A stretch of 64,000 nt of DNA from Gammaproteobacteria bacterium (lineage in GTDB: Bacteria > Pseudomonadota > Gammaproteobacteria > Arenicellales > Poriferihabitantaceae): NCBI GenBank assembly GCA_030432755.1, contig JAUILZ010000004.1, positions 62,001-126,000 of the forward strand, read 5' to 3'. The notes beneath the pieces are model-generated. The model worked only from the letters and a program-made list of their open reading frames with translations, searched no databases and was not told where the DNA came from. Shown piece by piece: positions 63,301 through 64,000 of the stretch. The translations under genes were made by a program, and so were the position numbers. Position 1 is the stretch's first letter; every line of letters begins with the position of its first letter.

Positions 63301-63486
63301 CGCGGAAATGCGCTCCGGGTCGGACAGGAACGCGGTCGACGCGGGATCGAAGGAATAGCCCGCGATACCGATCTCGTAACTGGTGGGTTCCTGGGCGACC
63401 GTCACTGTCGACAGCAGCGCACAGGCGAAAAGCAAAAGGAAGTGGGCGATCCGGAAACGGCGCCCGGTCTGAACTGGCTCCAGCAT
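60382..63486 (-). CDS. Secreted subtilase-like protein with HYDIN-like domains and C-terminal outer-membrane barrel-like domain
   Basis: A 1034-residue exported protein. The signal peptide is near RIAHFLLLFACALLSTVTVA. Residues about 240-500 are an S8-type peptidase fold: Ser469 in CATSWATPAAA and His301 in GHAHFVAGIAAG. The usual Asp is Glu264 in ISVMEGGGANINHCMF. From about 690 to 890 come two choice-of-anchor D (HYDIN-like) repeats with FSPAGAGPQSATLDIQSNDP and a matching RFTPTVPGPHQCTLTVNSDD. The final 140 residues alternate hydrophobic and polar residues and end FDRLQAGLLISF, as in small outer-membrane barrels, with a terminal Phe. It is likely anchored in or through the outer membrane. 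The ATG at 63486 has GGGGAGG upstream. Confidence 0.8.
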   Translation of the reverse strand: MLEPVQTGRRFRIAHFLLLFACALLSTVTVAQEPTSYEIGIAGYSFDPASTAFLSDPERISAAELETYEAEGNHYLVQLHQPIEPSLAERLRENYGLSLSEYIPERAYLEYLEPGVVDGLRADDAVRAVVPFEPRFKLSPNIGSMKSRAQSTERAAGVFVRLILFRRSEPGQVVEALRNLGATEIETSDERNAGGDYNIQFVLPDRAALDDVARLGGVRWIEEVPESDDDNGNTAGTMQSGAPANTPIWDIGIHGEGQTISVMEGGGANINHCMFNDPVNPVGPTHRKIGRVEAMTNGHAHFVAGIAAGDDINNLGTGANRGNAWAARLNFVRGRTSLNMFTQLGISALNGSFIHTNSWHGVNVNAMNQATYDLTSSQVDNFIWNNEEHVVLGSMGNIGEEQGPPGTAKNAIGINAGTTFPNTQNVGDGNAGPTAGGRRKPDVVTPGCNITSATFGAGCGMNTRGCATSWATPAAAAASTLIRQYYADGYYPGGDANPANVPPRISAALVKATLVNSARNMTGIAGYPSNMEGWGLVQLDNTLYFNGDDHLLRIAEFFNANGLTTGGSRNHSIEVGDNATPLVVTLAWSDPPAAAGAANPAVNNLNLRVISPDGTQTFRGNVFAGGVSTTGGAADTLNNVEQVFINDPALGQWTIAVDAQAVNVGAPGQGYAVVARAARAPLIPEIQLPGDVHFDATCAGSSASESLSVCNGGNATLEVSGISSSDPQFSVTTPSGGYPVNIGAGACFPFQVNFSPAGAGPQSATLDIQSNDPDTPLAQVMAHGEGTVADIQATGSTAYGFVSAWSSGERDLAVCNVGSCPLQVTAASVDCPDFTVDDGALPTTLDAAACMDLTTRFTPTVPGPHQCTLTVNSDDPDTPALTRELTARTPPAFSIHSGISDPHGGLGSTQDDGATLNLDFVHDVSDHVAWDLRLGVSELDGLGSNPDMDILTFLGNARYTFNPADPVRLFINGGGGLYHFDPGDTELGLNLGLGLRIPLSPRFSLEATYNYHNALTASPDLEFDRLQAGLLISF

Positions 63487-63716
63487 GATACACCTCCCCT
63501 GGTGTCCTGGTCCTGTCGTCATGCGCCCGCATGACGCTACATCACTCGCTACCGGTTCACGCTAACGCCATGCGACCATGGCGGTCAGGTAACCGTTCAC
63601 GCTACATCTGTGTCACAGTTCACAGATCGGCAAGCGTGTACACCAGTATACTCGCGCGCTGCCATGGTGCGCGAGAACTGTCACCTAGCGTGGGTTGGCA
63701 AGGTCGCCAACCTTCC

Positions 63717-63743
63717 AAAAAAAGGCCGCCCGCGGGCGGCCTT
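63717..63743 (-). terminator. Rho-independent terminator of the aminotransferase gene
   Basis: On the minus strand GGCCGCCCGCGGGCGGCC is a self-complementary stem followed by seven T (63723-63717). It lies 20 bp past the aminotransferase stop. Confidence 0.9.
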
Positions 63744-63763
63744 TGATCGCACTAGTGTGGCGC

Positions 63764-64000
63764 TCAGGCAGACGCCTGGGCCGCCAGCGCGCGGTCGATC
63801 GCGCCGACGATCTCGTCCAGGTCGCCGCGGGTACAGACCAGCGCCGGGCTCAGGCAGAGGGTGTTGTTGAAATCGTCGAAGCTGCGGTTGGTGCGGCCGA
63901 TCATCACGTTGCTCTCGCGCAGGCAATGGGCGACAACCGCGGCGGCCACGGATTCGTCCACCGGCGCCTTCGACGCACGGTCTTTCACCAGTTCGAGCCC
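63764..64000 (-). CDS. Class III aminotransferase, C-terminal 78 residues (partial, 5' end outside window)
   Basis: The minus-strand frame is open to the window edge and ends at TGA (63764-63766). The visible end reads GLELVKDRASKAPVDESVAA, then VMIGRTNRSFDDFNNTLCLSPALVCTRGDLDEIVGAIDRAL. This tail fits class III aminotransferases of the beta-alanine, taurine or polyamine type. LCLSPALVCTR is the small-domain strand ending seen in that family. The substrate cannot be told from this fragment. Confidence 0.7.
   Translation of the reverse strand, partial: GLELVKDRASKAPVDESVAAAVVAHCLRESNVMIGRTNRSFDDFNNTLCLSPALVCTRGDLDEIVGAIDRALAAQASA

Overview
The window reads as a GC-rich gammaproteobacterial chromosome. 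It carries mpl, dsbA, mltA, rnd, rpsU with yqeY, rph with rdgB, and a class II DAHP synthase, with many GTG and TTG starts and tightly overlapping gene pairs. The closest lineage cannot be fixed from sequence reading alone; a free-living, possibly marine or halophilic bacterium is an inference. I saw no rRNA, tRNA, CRISPR array or prophage.

Layout. 1-2.2 kb: the 5' part of a secreted beta-helix protein, then a REP-associated tyrosine transposase (RAYT) element whose gene is frameshifted. 2.2-9.7 kb: metY, a CoA-binding protein, a CLC-type chloride transporter overlapping an orphan periplasmic binding protein, small genes, and gabT. 9.8-14.4 kb: an AttEFGH-like ABC exporter operon (small secreted peptide, ATPase, large FtsX-type permease, lipocalin-like protein). 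14.7-19.1 kb: DAHP synthase, a 261-bp MITE-like element, a D-amino-acid-dehydrogenase-like oxidase, agmatinase and a GNAT acetyltransferase. 19.2-31.7 kb: housekeeping genes, including a phosphoglycerate mutase fused to a NUDIX hydrolase. 31.9-39.6 kb: an acyl-CoA dehydrogenase, a 1550-residue gingipain-like (C25) secreted protease and a glycerophosphodiester phosphodiesterase.

39.7-49.1 kb holds a run of seven minus-strand genes: a Pot-like ABC importer (D, A, B, C), a MetE-like methyltransferase, a small secreted protein and CoA-acylating MmsA. It ends at a terminator and is divergent from a MocR-type regulator whose start overlaps a 13-bp direct repeat. I read it as an uptake and catabolism unit for a polyamine or other amino compound. 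The PotC-like permease has an unusual tail: an extra membrane segment, a coiled coil and three copies of a GTENFNSIF motif.

49.2-60.3 kb: a 2OG-Fe(II) oxygenase-like protein, a dimethylglycine-dehydrogenase-like enzyme, a Na/Pi cotransporter-family protein and a phosphonate cluster. PhnW, PhnY and PhnA are expected to convert 2-aminoethylphosphonate through phosphonoacetaldehyde and phosphonoacetate to acetate and phosphate, next to a divergent LysR regulator. 60.4-64 kb: a secreted subtilase-like protein ending in an outer-membrane-barrel-like domain, and the 3' end of a class III aminotransferase.

Several intergenic regions carry short palindromes of two families. One matches the ends of the RAYT element (1.3-2.2 kb and 56.5 kb). 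The other is a CCCAGCGAAAGCTGGG-type palindrome, clustered at 14.6, 22.8, 31.8 and 50 kb.
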